A stretch of 61,295 nucleotides of DNA from Bacteroidota bacterium (GTDB lineage Bacteria; Bacteroidota; Bacteroidia; Chitinophagales; Chitinophagaceae): positions 1 to 61,295 of the forward strand of contig JAPLEO010000038.1 of NCBI GenBank assembly GCA_026391125.1, read 5' to 3'. This document shows positions 53,378 through 60,733 of this stretch, piece after piece. A program made the position numbers and the translations under genes. The notes beneath the pieces are model-generated. The model saw only the letters and a program-made list of their open reading frames with translations. It was not told the DNA's origin and ran no database searches. Every line of letters begins with the position of its first letter. The first letter of the stretch is position 1.

Positions 53378-53851
53378 TTATTGAACGTCTACAAGGCTAA
53401 CATCGAAGTATAAAGGCGTATTTGAAGGAATTGTTGTTCCTGATCCAGCACAGCCATAACTTAAAGACGAAGGGATTACTAATTTAATCCTACCATCTTT
53501 TTTTATGAGTGGAAGCCCAATTTTCCAACCGTCGATCAACGAACCCAATACCCAACCAGTTAAGGCAGCATTGCTTTGTGAATCAAAAACGGTTCCGTTG
53601 AATAGTTTTCCAGTATATGTGATATAAATTCTAGAGTTTACAGTGGGTGCAGTTCCTGAACCAGGCGTAATGATCTCATATAAGATGCCAGAACTATGTG
53701 TGGTATAATTGATCGTATTTGCAGTACAATAGCTAACCAATGAAGCGTTTTCAGATGCAATAGTGGCAGGTGTACAACCTGAAGTGCTTGTTTTTCCACA
53801 AGAAAGAGAGGCAAATAAAATAATAGTCCAAACGAAAATCAGTTTTTTCAT
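53378..53851 (-). CDS. FKBP-type peptidyl-prolyl isomerase, lipoprotein
   Basis: A 157-residue lipoprotein (lipobox SLSCG, Cys18) with an FKBP domain from about residue 50. Landmarks: LYEIITPGSGTAPTVNSRIYITYTGKLFNGTVFDS, then LIDGWKIGLPLIKKDGRIKLVIPSSLSYG and TPLYFDVSLVDVQ. It should speed up proline isomerisation in exported proteins while anchored to a membrane. The short N-terminal part contains a Cys pair (GCTPA and SYC) that could form a disulphide. The small hypothetical membrane gene lies 36 bp upstream on the same strand. Confidence 0.92.
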   Translation of the reverse strand: MKKLIFVWTIILFASLSCGKTSTSGCTPATIASENASLVSYCTANTINYTTHSSGILYEIITPGSGTAPTVNSRIYITYTGKLFNGTVFDSQSNAALTGWVLGSLIDGWKIGLPLIKKDGRIKLVIPSSLSYGCAGSGTTIPSNTPLYFDVSLVDVQ

Positions 53852-53887
53852 GTATCGGGTTTAGGGTTATAGACGCTTTTTTATCCT

Positions 53888-54223
53888 TTAAGGCTGCATC
53901 TGGTGAGGTATTTCTGTTTGTTTTTTTCTTGCAAGTATTGACAAATAACGTTGTTCATTCTGTTCCCATTGGTAGTTCCGATACATAAAAGCCATAAAAA
54001 CAGAAATTCCAATTATAGCCAATAGGAATAATATGGGGTTTAAACTACTGTTGAGCTCCATATTGGCCCGTTGGTACCAGCCTAAGTAGATGCTGAACAA
54101 AATAGCTACACCTATCGCAAAACCGGCCGATAATCCAATAAAAAAGGGGCGGGCTGCATTTTTATAAGTGTGACGTTGCTTCGTCCATCTTTCAAAAAAA
54201 TCGGCTTCCATTTCTCTTGGCAT
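53888..54223 (-). CDS. Small two-TM hypothetical protein
   Basis: A 111-residue protein of unknown function with two membrane segments, about residues 25-49 (PFFIGLSAGFAIGVAILFSIYLGW) and 61-81 (LNPILFLLAIIGISVFMAFMY), a basic N-terminus (RWTKQRHTYKN) and a basic C-terminal tail (RKKQTEIPHQ). Another ATG lies at residue 5. It lies 36 bp upstream of the FKBP lipoprotein gene, perhaps in one transcript. No motif suggests a role. Confidence 0.65.
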   Translation of the reverse strand: MPREMEADFFERWTKQRHTYKNAARPFFIGLSAGFAIGVAILFSIYLGWYQRANMELNSSLNPILFLLAIIGISVFMAFMYRNYQWEQNEQRYLSILARKKQTEIPHQMQP

Positions 54224-54317
54224 GGCGCAATATTACAAAATCGGTAGAAATTTCTAATCAATCTGGTAAAGAAGCATGTCTTTTAACTAAATTTAGGCAA
54301 GCCAATAAGATTGCTCC

Positions 54318-55001
54318 ATGAACTTGCTTAAGAAAACTGGAATCTGGATTTTTCTCCTGATTCTCTTTGCGCATTGCCTTTTCATTTTTTTAGAATTGGA
54401 TACGTACCGTTTTTATTCTAAACTGTTATTGATCCCTTTTCTTTTACTACTATTTCTACTACATTTTATGGGTTCAAAAGGGAAATTTTTTTTCCTTCCT
54501 TTGATGGCATTAACGGGTTCGTTTGCGGGAGATTTATTGTTGGCATTTGATGGGGAACAGTTTTTTTTATGGGGTATGCTGGGTTTTATGGTTACGCATA
54601 TATGTATTAGCATTTATTTCTATTCCATGTTTCCATTGCATATAACAAAATCAAAAGTGGCATTGCTCGCATTATTGTTTTTATCGATTACCTGTTCAAT
54701 AGTTATATTCATTATTAAGGATAATGCTGGTGCATTTTTAATTCCGATTATCGTTTATATGATCCTGATTGCATTCATGGCAATTCTTGCATCAAATTTA
54801 TCGGCAGCACCTTTATATAACCATGTTGCGATTCAATATTTTATTCCAGGAGCAATCTTATTCATTATGTCTGATGGATTATTAGCAATCAATAAATTCA
54901 ATTTGCAAGATCCATCGCTTGATATTTTTGTCATGCTAACTTATGGTTTAGCGCAGTTGTTTTTAGTGATGGGATACTATAAAGTCAAAATTCAAAAGTA
55001 A
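54318..55001 (+). CDS. YhhN/TMEM86 family membrane protein, lysoplasmalogenase-like
   Basis: A 227-residue protein with seven to eight membrane helices and the YhhN pattern: YSKLLLIPFLLLLFLLHF, LMALTGSFAGDLLLAF with the conserved Asp, FFLWGMLGFMVTHICISIYFYS with the conserved His, and ISDGLLAINKF (seen as MSDGLLAINKF) with a second Asp. Family members TMEM86A/B hydrolyse the vinyl-ether bond of lysoplasmalogens; the bacterial members' natural substrate is less clear. It converges with groEL across a bidirectional terminator. Confidence 0.85.
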   Translation: MNLLKKTGIWIFLLILFAHCLFIFLELDTYRFYSKLLLIPFLLLLFLLHFMGSKGKFFFLPLMALTGSFAGDLLLAFDGEQFFLWGMLGFMVTHICISIYFYSMFPLHITKSKVALLALLFLSITCSIVIFIIKDNAGAFLIPIIVYMILIAFMAILASNLSAAPLYNHVAIQYFIPGAILFIMSDGLLAINKFNLQDPSLDIFVMLTYGLAQLFLVMGYYKVKIQK

Positions 55002-55012
55002 AAATCAAAACT
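54983..55012. repeat. AT-rich TTTTTGA-word repeat (inverted copy)
   Basis: AAGTCAAAATTCAAAAGTAAAAATCAAAA-like sequence straddling the end of the preceding gene; reverse complement of the word pattern at 36331-36365 and 39732-39749. Confidence 0.45.
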
Positions 55013-55020
55013 AATAGGTC

Positions 55021-55056
55021 AAAAAAAAGCCGTCCCGATTGCTCAGGACGGCTTTT
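55021..55056. terminator. Bidirectional terminator between the YhhN gene and groEL
   Basis: AAAAGCCGTCC (55025-55035) pairs with GGACGGCTTTT (55046-55056); A run before, T run after, so it can serve both convergent genes. Confidence 0.9.
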
Positions 55057-55089
55057 ATATTATAAGTAGGATGACCTACCTTATTTTGT

Positions 55090-56724
55090 TTAGTAACCCA
55101 TGCCACCCATATCAGGAGCACCACCGCCATGCATTGGAGCTTCTGGTTTTGGTTTGTCTGCAATTACACACTCTGTTGTTAACAACATCGCAGCAATTGA
55201 AGCAGCATTCTCTAAAGCTACACGAGTAACTTTAGTTGGATCAATTACACCTGCTTTGAACAGGTTTTCATAAACTTCTGTACGAGCATTAAAACCAAAG
55301 TCTGCTTTGCCTTCTTTGATTTTCTGAACTACGATAGAACCTTCAATACCGCTATTGATAACGATTTGACGCAATGGCTCTTCGATAGCACGCTTGATGA
55401 TTTGGATACCTGTAGTTTCGTCTTGGTTAGCACCTTTCAGTTTTTCCAAAGATTCTACTGCACGGATATAAGCAACTCCACCACCTGGTACGATTCCTTC
55501 TTCAACAGCTGCACGAGTAGCGTGAAGCGCATCATCAACACGGTCTTTCTTTTCTTTCATTTCAACTTCTGTAGCAGCACCTACATATAATACTGCAACA
55601 CCACCACTTAATTTAGCCAAACGCTCTTGTAATTTTTCGCGATCATAATCAGAAGTGGTATTTTCAACCTGTGCTTTGATTTGATTAACACGAGAAACGA
55701 TATCAGCTTTCTTGCCTTTACCGCCAACTACTGTTGTGTTATCTTTATCAATAGTGATAGAAGCTGCCTGACCTAAATAAGAAAGGTCTGCATTTTCTAA
55801 TTTGAAACCTTGTTCTTCGCTAACTACAGTACCAGCAGTTAAGATGGCAATATCAGTCAGCATTTCTTTTCTACGATCTCCGAAACCTGGAGCTTTAACA
55901 GCAGCAACTTTCAAAGTGCCACGCAATTTGTTTACCACCAATGTAGCCAATGCTTCACCTTCTAGGTCTTCTGCAATGATTACTAATGGGCGACCAGTTT
56001 GCGCAACTTTCTCTAAAATGTGTAGGATATCTTTCATCGCACTGATCTTCTTGTCATAGATCAGGATGTATGGATTTTGTAATTCTACTTCCATTTTTTC
56101 GCTGTTTGTAACGAAATATGGAGAGATATATCCACGATCGAATTGCATACCTTCTACTACATCAACTGTAGTATCAGTTCCTTTAGCTTCTTCAACAGTG
56201 ATCACACCTTCTTTACCCACTTTAGCCATTGCCATAGCAATCAGCTTACCAATTTCACTATCGCTATTTGCTGAAATAGTAGCAACCTGTTCGATTTTTT
56301 TAGTGTCGTTTCCAACAGTTTGAGATTGCGCTCTTAAGCTTTCAATCACTTTAGCAACCGCTTTGTCGATACCACGCTTCAAATCCATTGGATTAGCGCC
56401 AGCAGCAACGTTCTTCAAACCTTCACCAATGATCGCTTGAGCTAAAACAGTTGCAGTAGTTGTACCATCACCTGCAATATCAGCAGTTTTAGAAGCAACT
56501 TCTTTCACCATTTGAGCACCCATGTTCTCAATAGCATCTTCTAGTTCGATTTCTTTTGCTACAGTTACACCATCTTTAGTTACTTGAGGTGCACCAAATT
56601 TTTTCTCAATAACCACGTTACGGCCTTTTGGTCCGAGGGTTACTTTTACTGCGTTGGCCAAAGTATCAACGCCTTTTTTCATTTTATTTCTTGCTTCGAT
56701 ATCGAAGAAAATCTGTTTAGCCAT
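55090..56724 (-). CDS. groEL: Chaperonin GroEL
   Basis: The 544-residue Hsp60 forms the double-ring folding chamber. [37 protein letters not shown] at the start, the ATP site [12 protein letters not shown], and the signature [12 protein letters not shown] are all present. The C-terminus ends [15 protein letters not shown], a short form of the GGM tail that lines the cavity. groES lies 76 bp upstream on the same strand, so both are one heat-shock operon. No CIRCE sequence is found upstream of groES. Confidence 0.98.
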   Translation of the reverse strand: MAKQIFFDIEARNKMKKGVDTLANAVKVTLGPKGRNVVIEKKFGAPQVTKDGVTVAKEIELEDAIENMGAQMVKEVASKTADIAGDGTTTATVLAQAIIGEGLKNVAAGANPMDLKRGIDKAVAKVIESLRAQSQTVGNDTKKIEQVATISANSDSEIGKLIAMAMAKVGKEGVITVEEAKGTDTTVDVVEGMQFDRGYISPYFVTNSEKMEVELQNPYILIYDKKISAMKDILHILEKVAQTGRPLVIIAEDLEGEALATLVVNKLRGTLKVAAVKAPGFGDRRKEMLTDIAILTAGTVVSEEQGFKLENADLSYLGQAASITIDKDNTTVVGGKGKKADIVSRVNQIKAQVENTTSDYDREKLQERLAKLSGGVAVLYVGAATEVEMKEKKDRVDDALHATRAAVEEGIVPGGGVAYIRAVESLEKLKGANQDETTGIQIIKRAIEEPLRQIVINSGIEGSIVVQKIKEGKADFGFNARTEVYENLFKAGVIDPTKVTRVALENAASIAAMLLTTECVIADKPKPEAPMHGGGAPDMGGMGY

Positions 56725-56800
56725 AATATTTTAAGTTTTTGGAATTTTAGAAATTGTACATAAGATTAGTAGCGTCTACTATAATCTAATAAAGTACGCA

Positions 56801-57082
56801 TTAAACAATCGCCAGAATATCGCTTTCTCTCATGATTAATAAATCCTGACCTTCAATGGTAATTTCAGTACCAGCATATTTGCCATACAAAACATTATCA
56901 CCAACTTTAACGGTCATTGGTTCATCTTTCTTACCTGTGCCAGCAGCCACAATAATTCCACGCTGTGGTTTTTCCTTAGCGGTATCTGGAATGATGATTC
57001 CACCTGCAGTTTTTTCTTCAGCAGCGGCAGGCTTAACGATTACTCTGTCGTGAAGCGGAGTAACTTGCAATTTTTTAGCCAT
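56801..57082 (-). CDS. groES: Co-chaperonin GroES
   Basis: The 93-residue lid protein of Gro[40 protein letters not shown] includes the mobile loop with its GGIII motif, and [35 protein letters not shown] completes the dome. Exact family length. It is first in the groES-groEL operon. The 254-bp gap upstream carries an inverted repeat TGGCA-N14-TGCCA (57120-57143) instead of the HrcA CIRCE element, so heat control likely uses another regulator or sigma factor. Confidence 0.98.
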   Translation of the reverse strand: MAKKLQVTPLHDRVIVKPAAAEEKTAGGIIIPDTAKEKPQRGIIVAAGTGKKDEPMTVKVGDNVLYGKYAGTEITIEGQDLLIMRESDILAIV

Positions 57083-57119
57083 GTGTTTATAGTTTTTTAT
57101 TTAGTTGATTAAATAGTAC

Positions 57120-57143
57120 TGGCAATCTGCTATAATTGTGCCA
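57120..57143. promoter_or_regulatory. Inverted repeat upstream of groES
   Basis: TGGCA (57120-57124) and TGCCA (57139-57143), 14 bp apart, 38 bp before the groES start. Candidate operator only; no consensus is known to me. Confidence 0.25.
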
Positions 57144-57279
57144 TAGGGTAGAATTAGGTCAAATTTTCAGAAACCTGCATCTGTATGGCAAACTGATACA
57201 TAGACTGTCAGAAACGGCGCAAAGATGGGGTAAGTTTTTGAATCTGGCAGTGTCAAATTTGCATAAATCCAGCTTTCAT

Positions 57280-57310
57280 TTTGCAAGGCCGTCCGAAACC
57301 AATACCTTTG
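57280..57310 (+). promoter_or_regulatory. Promoter of the nusB operon
   Basis: TTTG (57280-57283), 19 nt, then TACCTTTG (57303-57310), both Bacteroidota consensus, 26 bp before the ATG at 57337. It rules out the much longer in-frame start at 57136. Confidence 0.65.
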
Positions 57311-57336
57311 CACCTCCAAAAAACAAGTTCTTATCA

Positions 57337-58266
57337 ATGATCAGTAGAAGAAATATTCGTGTCAAGGTAATGCAGTTACTCTACATGATAGAGTCGGCCG
57401 ATAGCCCTATTTCGTTTAAAAATCCAGTCAGCCAGTTACAGAAACACCTCGACCAGACCAGTGATTTATTTGTTTATTTGGTCTATTTTGTTACAGAAGT
57501 AGCTCGTTATGCTGAAACCCGAAGTGCATTTAGGGCAGCCAAAAACCTTCCTTCTCAGGAGGATCTAAACGTAAACATCAAAATTGCTGGGAACCAAGTT
57601 CTGAGGCAGATCTTAGAATCAGATACCTATAAAAAAGCAGTTGACCAATATAAGCCAGAGCTGAAAATTGATCGCGAGCTATTGAAAAAAGTATATTTAG
57701 AGCTAACGAACTGCGAAAAATACCTAGAATATATCAAGGAACAAAGTAGGGATCTGGCCAAGGAAAAAGAAATCCTGAAGCTAATCTTCACTGCATTGAT
57801 GCTGCCTAATGAAGATTTTATAGCACATATTGAAGAACATTTTTCTAACTGGGATGACGATGCTGAAATGATTGATCAGTTAGTGCTGAATTATTTGCAC
57901 AAGCCAGCTTCCTATGATCTTCAACAAATGATCGGTTCAGAAAAATGGGATTTTGCGAAATCATTATTAACTACAACGATCGAAAAAAAGGAATACACCG
58001 CGGAATTGATCAAACCTAAGTTGAAAAACTGGGATGCAGAACGTATCGCTTTGCTAGATATGATCCTTATGAGGATGGGCGTTTGCGAATTATTATATTT
58101 CGAAACCATCCCAACAAAGGTTACGATCAATGAATATATAGATCTTGCAAAGGAATATAGTACCGCACAAAGTGGTCAGTTCGTAAACGGGATCTTAGAT
58201 AATATTCATAAAGAGTTTATGGAGAAAGGACAAATTCATAAAGTTAATTTCAAAAGCAAATCATAG
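57337..58266 (+). CDS. nusB: Transcription antitermination protein NusB (extended form)
   Basis: A 309-residue protein whose start (MISRRNIRVKVMQLLYMIESAD) and C-terminal third (about 175-300; PKLKNWDAERIALLDMILMRMGVCELLYFETIPTKVTINEYIDLAKEYSTAQSGQFVNGILDNI) match NusB, which binds boxA RNA with S10 in rRNA antitermination. The middle (about 50-170) is an added helical region, making it twice the size of E. coli NusB; this is usual in Bacteroidota. I start at ATG 57337 because the promoter lies just before. DUF1573 gene follows after 3 bp, then yajC and coaE. Confidence 0.93.
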   Translation: MISRRNIRVKVMQLLYMIESADSPISFKNPVSQLQKHLDQTSDLFVYLVYFVTEVARYAETRSAFRAAKNLPSQEDLNVNIKIAGNQVLRQILESDTYKKAVDQYKPELKIDRELLKKVYLELTNCEKYLEYIKEQSRDLAKEKEILKLIFTALMLPNEDFIAHIEEHFSNWDDDAEMIDQLVLNYLHKPASYDLQQMIGSEKWDFAKSLLTTTIEKKEYTAELIKPKLKNWDAERIALLDMILMRMGVCELLYFETIPTKVTINEYIDLAKEYSTAQSGQFVNGILDNIHKEFMEKGQIHKVNFKSKS

Positions 58267-58269
58267 ACG

Positions 58270-58734
58270 ATGAAAAAAATCATTGCTGTTGCAGCTCTCG
58301 TTTGTTTTTTTATTGTACAAGCCTGTAAAAACCCAACTCCGGTTATTCGTTTAAACCCTTATTCAGCAACGGATTCAGCCAATTTTACTGAAATTCTGTG
58401 GTTGGATTCCAATATCAATTTTGGCAAGATCCCAATGGGAGAAATCAAAGAGGTAACGTTTAGAATGCGCAATATTGGAAATAAACCATTGACCATATCT
58501 AATGTACAAGCTGGCTGTAGTTGTACGGTTCCAGATTATACCAAAGAGGCCATTCCTCCAGGTGGTGAGGGATTTGTCACGGGCTCTTTCGATAGTAATA
58601 AAGCTCATCCTGGAGAAGTTAGAAAGAGTATTTTTGTAACTACCAATACAAAGAATGGCATCAACAAGACACTCTTGTTTACCGGGGTAATTCTCTCGGC
58701 AAATGAAGTTGCTGAGCCTTCGAAAAAGCATTAA
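58270..58734 (+). CDS. DUF1573 lipoprotein
   Basis: A 154-residue lipoprotein (lipobox VQACK, Cys19) with an Ig-like DUF1573 domain: NINFGKIPMGEIKEVTFRMRNIGNKPLTISNVQAGCSCTVPDYTKEAIPPGGEG then a TGSFDSN strand and VTTNTKNGINKTLLFTGVI. The conserved GCSC pair is present, as in most members. Function of the domain is unknown; it occurs across Bacteroidota and Planctomycetes on exported proteins. It is wedged between nusB (3 bp) and yajC (52 bp), a cluster conserved in the phylum. Confidence 0.9.
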   Translation: MKKIIAVAALVCFFIVQACKNPTPVIRLNPYSATDSANFTEILWLDSNINFGKIPMGEIKEVTFRMRNIGNKPLTISNVQAGCSCTVPDYTKEAIPPGGEGFVTGSFDSNKAHPGEVRKSIFVTTNTKNGINKTLLFTGVILSANEVAEPSKKH

Positions 58735-58786
58735 TTGAAAATTTTGTTTATTTGCAATCTTCTTTTAAAATATAAAAATCAAAAAA

Positions 58787-59125
58787 ATGTATTTGAATTC
58801 AGTTTTATTAGCCGGTGACCCTAAGCAGGGTGGTGGTGGAATGGTACAGTTGGTAATGATGGGTGCCATCATATTAGTTTTCTGGTTATTCATGATTCGC
58901 CCTCAAGCTAAAAAAGCAAAAGAACAAAAGAAATTTATTGAGGATATGCAAAAAGGTAGCAAAGTAGTTACCATCGCAGGTATTCACGGAACTATCAATA
59001 AAATCAATGAAGATGGTACTTTGCAGTTAGAGGTTAGTCCGGGTAGCTATTTAAAGATCGAAAAATCTACCATCAGCATGGAATGGACTGCAGCTCTTAA
59101 CAAACCTGAAGCCGACAAGAAATAA
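58787..59125 (+). CDS. yajC: Preprotein translocase subunit YajC
   Basis: A 112-residue accessory subunit of the SecDF-YajC complex. A short periplasmic start (LLAGDPKQGGGGM) precedes one membrane helix (about 21-40, VQLVMMGAIILVFWLFMIRPQ) with the hallmark RPQAKKAKEQKKFIEDMQKGSKVVTIAGIHGTI. Partner SecDF is encoded 5.6 kb away on the other strand. It is third in the nusB operon and is followed by a terminator that runs right up to the coaE start codon. Confidence 0.96.
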   Translation: MYLNSVLLAGDPKQGGGGMVQLVMMGAIILVFWLFMIRPQAKKAKEQKKFIEDMQKGSKVVTIAGIHGTINKINEDGTLQLEVSPGSYLKIEKSTISMEWTAALNKPEADKK

Positions 59126-59145
59126 TTCTTAATTACAATTCTTAT

Positions 59146-59180
59146 ATCCGAAATTCGAGTAATTGAATTTCGGATTTTTT
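59146..59180 (+). terminator. Intrinsic terminator after yajC, abutting coaE
   Basis: ATCCGAAATTC (59146-59156) pairs perfectly with GAATTTCGGAT (59165-59175) around an 8-nt loop, then TTTTT to 59180; the coaE ATG starts at 59181. Confidence 0.88.
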
Positions 59181-59768
59181 ATGCTTAAAATCGGACTCAC
59201 AGGAGGAATTGGAAGTGGTAAAACCACAGTTGCGAATATCTTCAAGGTATTAGGCATTCCTGTTTTTGATGCAGATACAGTAGCAAAGAATCTGATGGAA
59301 AACGATCCGGTACTTAAAAAGAAACTTCTGGCGCAATTTGGTCCACTCGTTTTTGAACATGACAAACTCAATAGAAAATGGTTGGCAGGAATTGTCTTTA
59401 ATGATCCTTACCAACTTGAACTGCTTAATGCAATGGTGCATCCAATAACACTTAGCGCTGCAGAGAATTGGTTTGTGGGAATGGATAAGCCCTACGGAAT
59501 TAAAGAAGCCGCACTTTTATTTGAAGCAGGAGCTGGCGCAGGATTGGACTATATCATTGGGGTTTTTGCTCCACAACATATCAGGATTCAAAGAGTGATG
59601 CAAAGAGATGGTTTGAATAGGGAAGAAGTGTTATCGAGGATTGATCGACAAGCCTCTGATACGATCAAAATGAAATTGTGCGATTTTGTAATCCTAAATG
59701 ATGACCAGCAGCTGCTAACAGAACAGGTACTAGCATTGCATCATAAATTTCTGGAATTAGCAAAGTAA
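59181..59768 (+). CDS. coaE: Dephospho-CoA kinase
   Basis: A 195-residue P-loop kinase that phosphorylates dephospho-CoA in the last step of coenzyme A synthesis. Walker A GLTGGIGSGKTTV is at the start, DADTVAKNLME follows as the substrate Asp motif, then HPITLSAAENWF and the lid/arginine region QRVMQRDGLNREEVLSRIDRQ. I use ATG 59181: the longer frame from 59163 begins inside the loop of the yajC terminator. No room is left for a leader between that T run and the ATG. Two short genes follow with 22- and 26-bp gaps. Confidence 0.94.
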   Translation: MLKIGLTGGIGSGKTTVANIFKVLGIPVFDADTVAKNLMENDPVLKKKLLAQFGPLVFEHDKLNRKWLAGIVFNDPYQLELLNAMVHPITLSAAENWFVGMDKPYGIKEAALLFEAGAGAGLDYIIGVFAPQHIRIQRVMQRDGLNREEVLSRIDRQASDTIKMKLCDFVILNDDQQLLTEQVLALHHKFLELAK

Positions 59769-59790
59769 AATGATAAATAAATATTGATCA

Positions 59791-60117
59791 ATGATTGCAA
59801 CAACACCAAAGCCACCTTACTATGCTGTAATCTTTAGTTCAGTTGCTTCTGAAGATTCAGAAGGCTATGGACAGATGGCAGAAAAAATGGTTGAACTGGT
59901 TAAACAACAACCAGGTTATTTAGGTCATGAATCTGCAAGAAATGCCATTGGTATCACGGTTTCTTATTGGGATAGTATCGATGCGATCAAAAAATGGAAA
60001 TCCGTTTCAGAACATTTGATAGCACAACAAATGGGAAAAGACAAATGGTATAGCTCCTACAAAACTAGGATCTGTGTAGTAGAACGTGATTATGGTTTTG
60101 ATTCAAGTTTATTTTAA
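59791..60117 (+). CDS. Antibiotic biosynthesis monooxygenase (ABM) domain protein
   Basis: A 108-residue protein with a dimeric ferredoxin-like ABM fold: YYAVIFSSVASEDSEGYGQMAEKMVELVKQQPGYLGHESARNAIGITVSYWDSIDAIKKWKS can be followed strand-helix-strand. Such domains include quinol monooxygenases, haem-degrading IsdG types and many of unknown role. The IsdG haem-ligand His/Asn/Trp triad is not clearly seen. It follows coaE by 22 bp and precedes a one-TM protein by 26 bp. Role unknown. Confidence 0.85.
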   Translation: MIATTPKPPYYAVIFSSVASEDSEGYGQMAEKMVELVKQQPGYLGHESARNAIGITVSYWDSIDAIKKWKSVSEHLIAQQMGKDKWYSSYKTRICVVERDYGFDSSLF

Positions 60118-60143
60118 TAACATTTTTAAAGTTTGATAGATAT

Positions 60144-60512
60144 ATGTCAAAGAAAACGGTTGTTATTTCAGTTACCTGCATGCTTTTGACGGCACTGATA
60201 TTCTATGCTTTTGTTTTTAAATATGTGGTGCCCAATGCCGCAAAACTTTCCATACCCTATACTTGGCGCAATATGCCGCTCATGCAGGATAGCTCAATAG
60301 TACATGCTTATTTAGGAGAACCGAGTAAGGAAAATGAAAACAAAAGCCTGACTGAATCATGGTTAAAAGGAACCAAAGATCAGCAATACCTTTTAACGGT
60401 TCAGTATAGTGAAACTTCAAAACTAGCTGTGAGTTATCGAATCGAATACCATTTTAAAAAGTGGTTGATTCAAAATGAATATGTTCTAGAAACAAAAGAC
60501 AATCGAAACTAA
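60144..60512 (+). CDS. Hypothetical single-TM protein
   Basis: A 122-residue protein with one N-terminal membrane segment (about residues 6-26, VVISVTCMLLTALIFYAFVFKYVV), the rest outside the cytoplasm. The soluble part (MPLMQDSSIVHAYLGEPS, ESWLKGTKDQQYLLTVQYSE, VSYRIEYHFKKWLI) faintly resembles the SmpA/BamE-like fold, where a short helix is followed by strands ending in a W-K pattern, but I cannot confirm that. Likely in one transcript with coaE and the ABM gene. No close family known to me. Confidence 0.6.
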   Translation: MSKKTVVISVTCMLLTALIFYAFVFKYVVPNAAKLSIPYTWRNMPLMQDSSIVHAYLGEPSKENENKSLTESWLKGTKDQQYLLTVQYSETSKLAVSYRIEYHFKKWLIQNEYVLETKDNRN

Positions 60513-60539
60513 GTTTTAGATAAAAGAGTATAGATAAAA

Positions 60540-60599
60540 GTGAAAAGAGGAGGATGAGATAGAAGGTGAAAAGAGGAGGATGAGATAGAAGGTGAAAAG
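60540..60599 (+). repeat. 26-bp tandem repeat, 2.3 copies
   Basis: Two perfect copies of a 26-bp purine-rich unit (60540-60565, 60566-60591; starts GTGAAAAGAGGAGGATGAG) followed by GTGAAAAG. Confidence 0.9.
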
Positions 60600-60625
60600 C
60601 TTTAAAGCCGACTATACTATCTTCT

Positions 60626-60655
60626 AAAACAAAACCCTTGGCAACGCCAAGGGTT
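60626..60655 (-). terminator. Intrinsic terminator of the aminotransferase gene
   Basis: AACCCTTGGC (60633-60642) pairs with GCCAAGGGTT (60646-60655) around AAC; on the minus strand it is followed by TTTTGTTTT. It lies 79 bp after the aminotransferase stop. Confidence 0.7.
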
Positions 60656-60733
60656 GTAGTTAAAAAAGAACACTATAATCTTTTCATCTTACAATCCTCT
60701 CTTCACTTTTATCTTTTATCTCTTCACTTATTT

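Larger units (their letters stand above)
60518..60722. repeat. Imperfect inverted repeat flanking a tandem repeat and a hairpin
   Basis: GATAAAAGTGAAAAGAGG at 60533-60550 is mirrored at 60696-60714 by CCTCTCTTCACTTTTATC with one mismatch. Between them lie a 26-bp tandem repeat and the aminotransferase terminator. The ends also match the element at 23741-23768. Confidence 0.5.

Noticed and set aside
57131..57136. TATAAT hexamer as a sigma-70 -10 box
   Set aside because: Bacteroidota use TAnnTTTG boxes, and no -33 TTTG is placed for it; likely chance in A/T-rich DNA.
57118..57146. Sigma-54-like promoter (TGGCAC...TTGC) upstream of groES on the minus strand
   Set aside because: The GG-to-GC spacing is far longer than the required 10 bp.
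57136..57336. Upstream extension of nusB by 67 residues
   Set aside because: A full TTTG-N19-TACCTTTG promoter lies at 57280-57310, inside the extension, and the family start MISRRNIRVK is at 57337.
60540..60599. Possible CRISPR-like repeat array
   Set aside because: The 26-bp units follow each other without spacers and there are only 2.3 copies; no cas genes are present.
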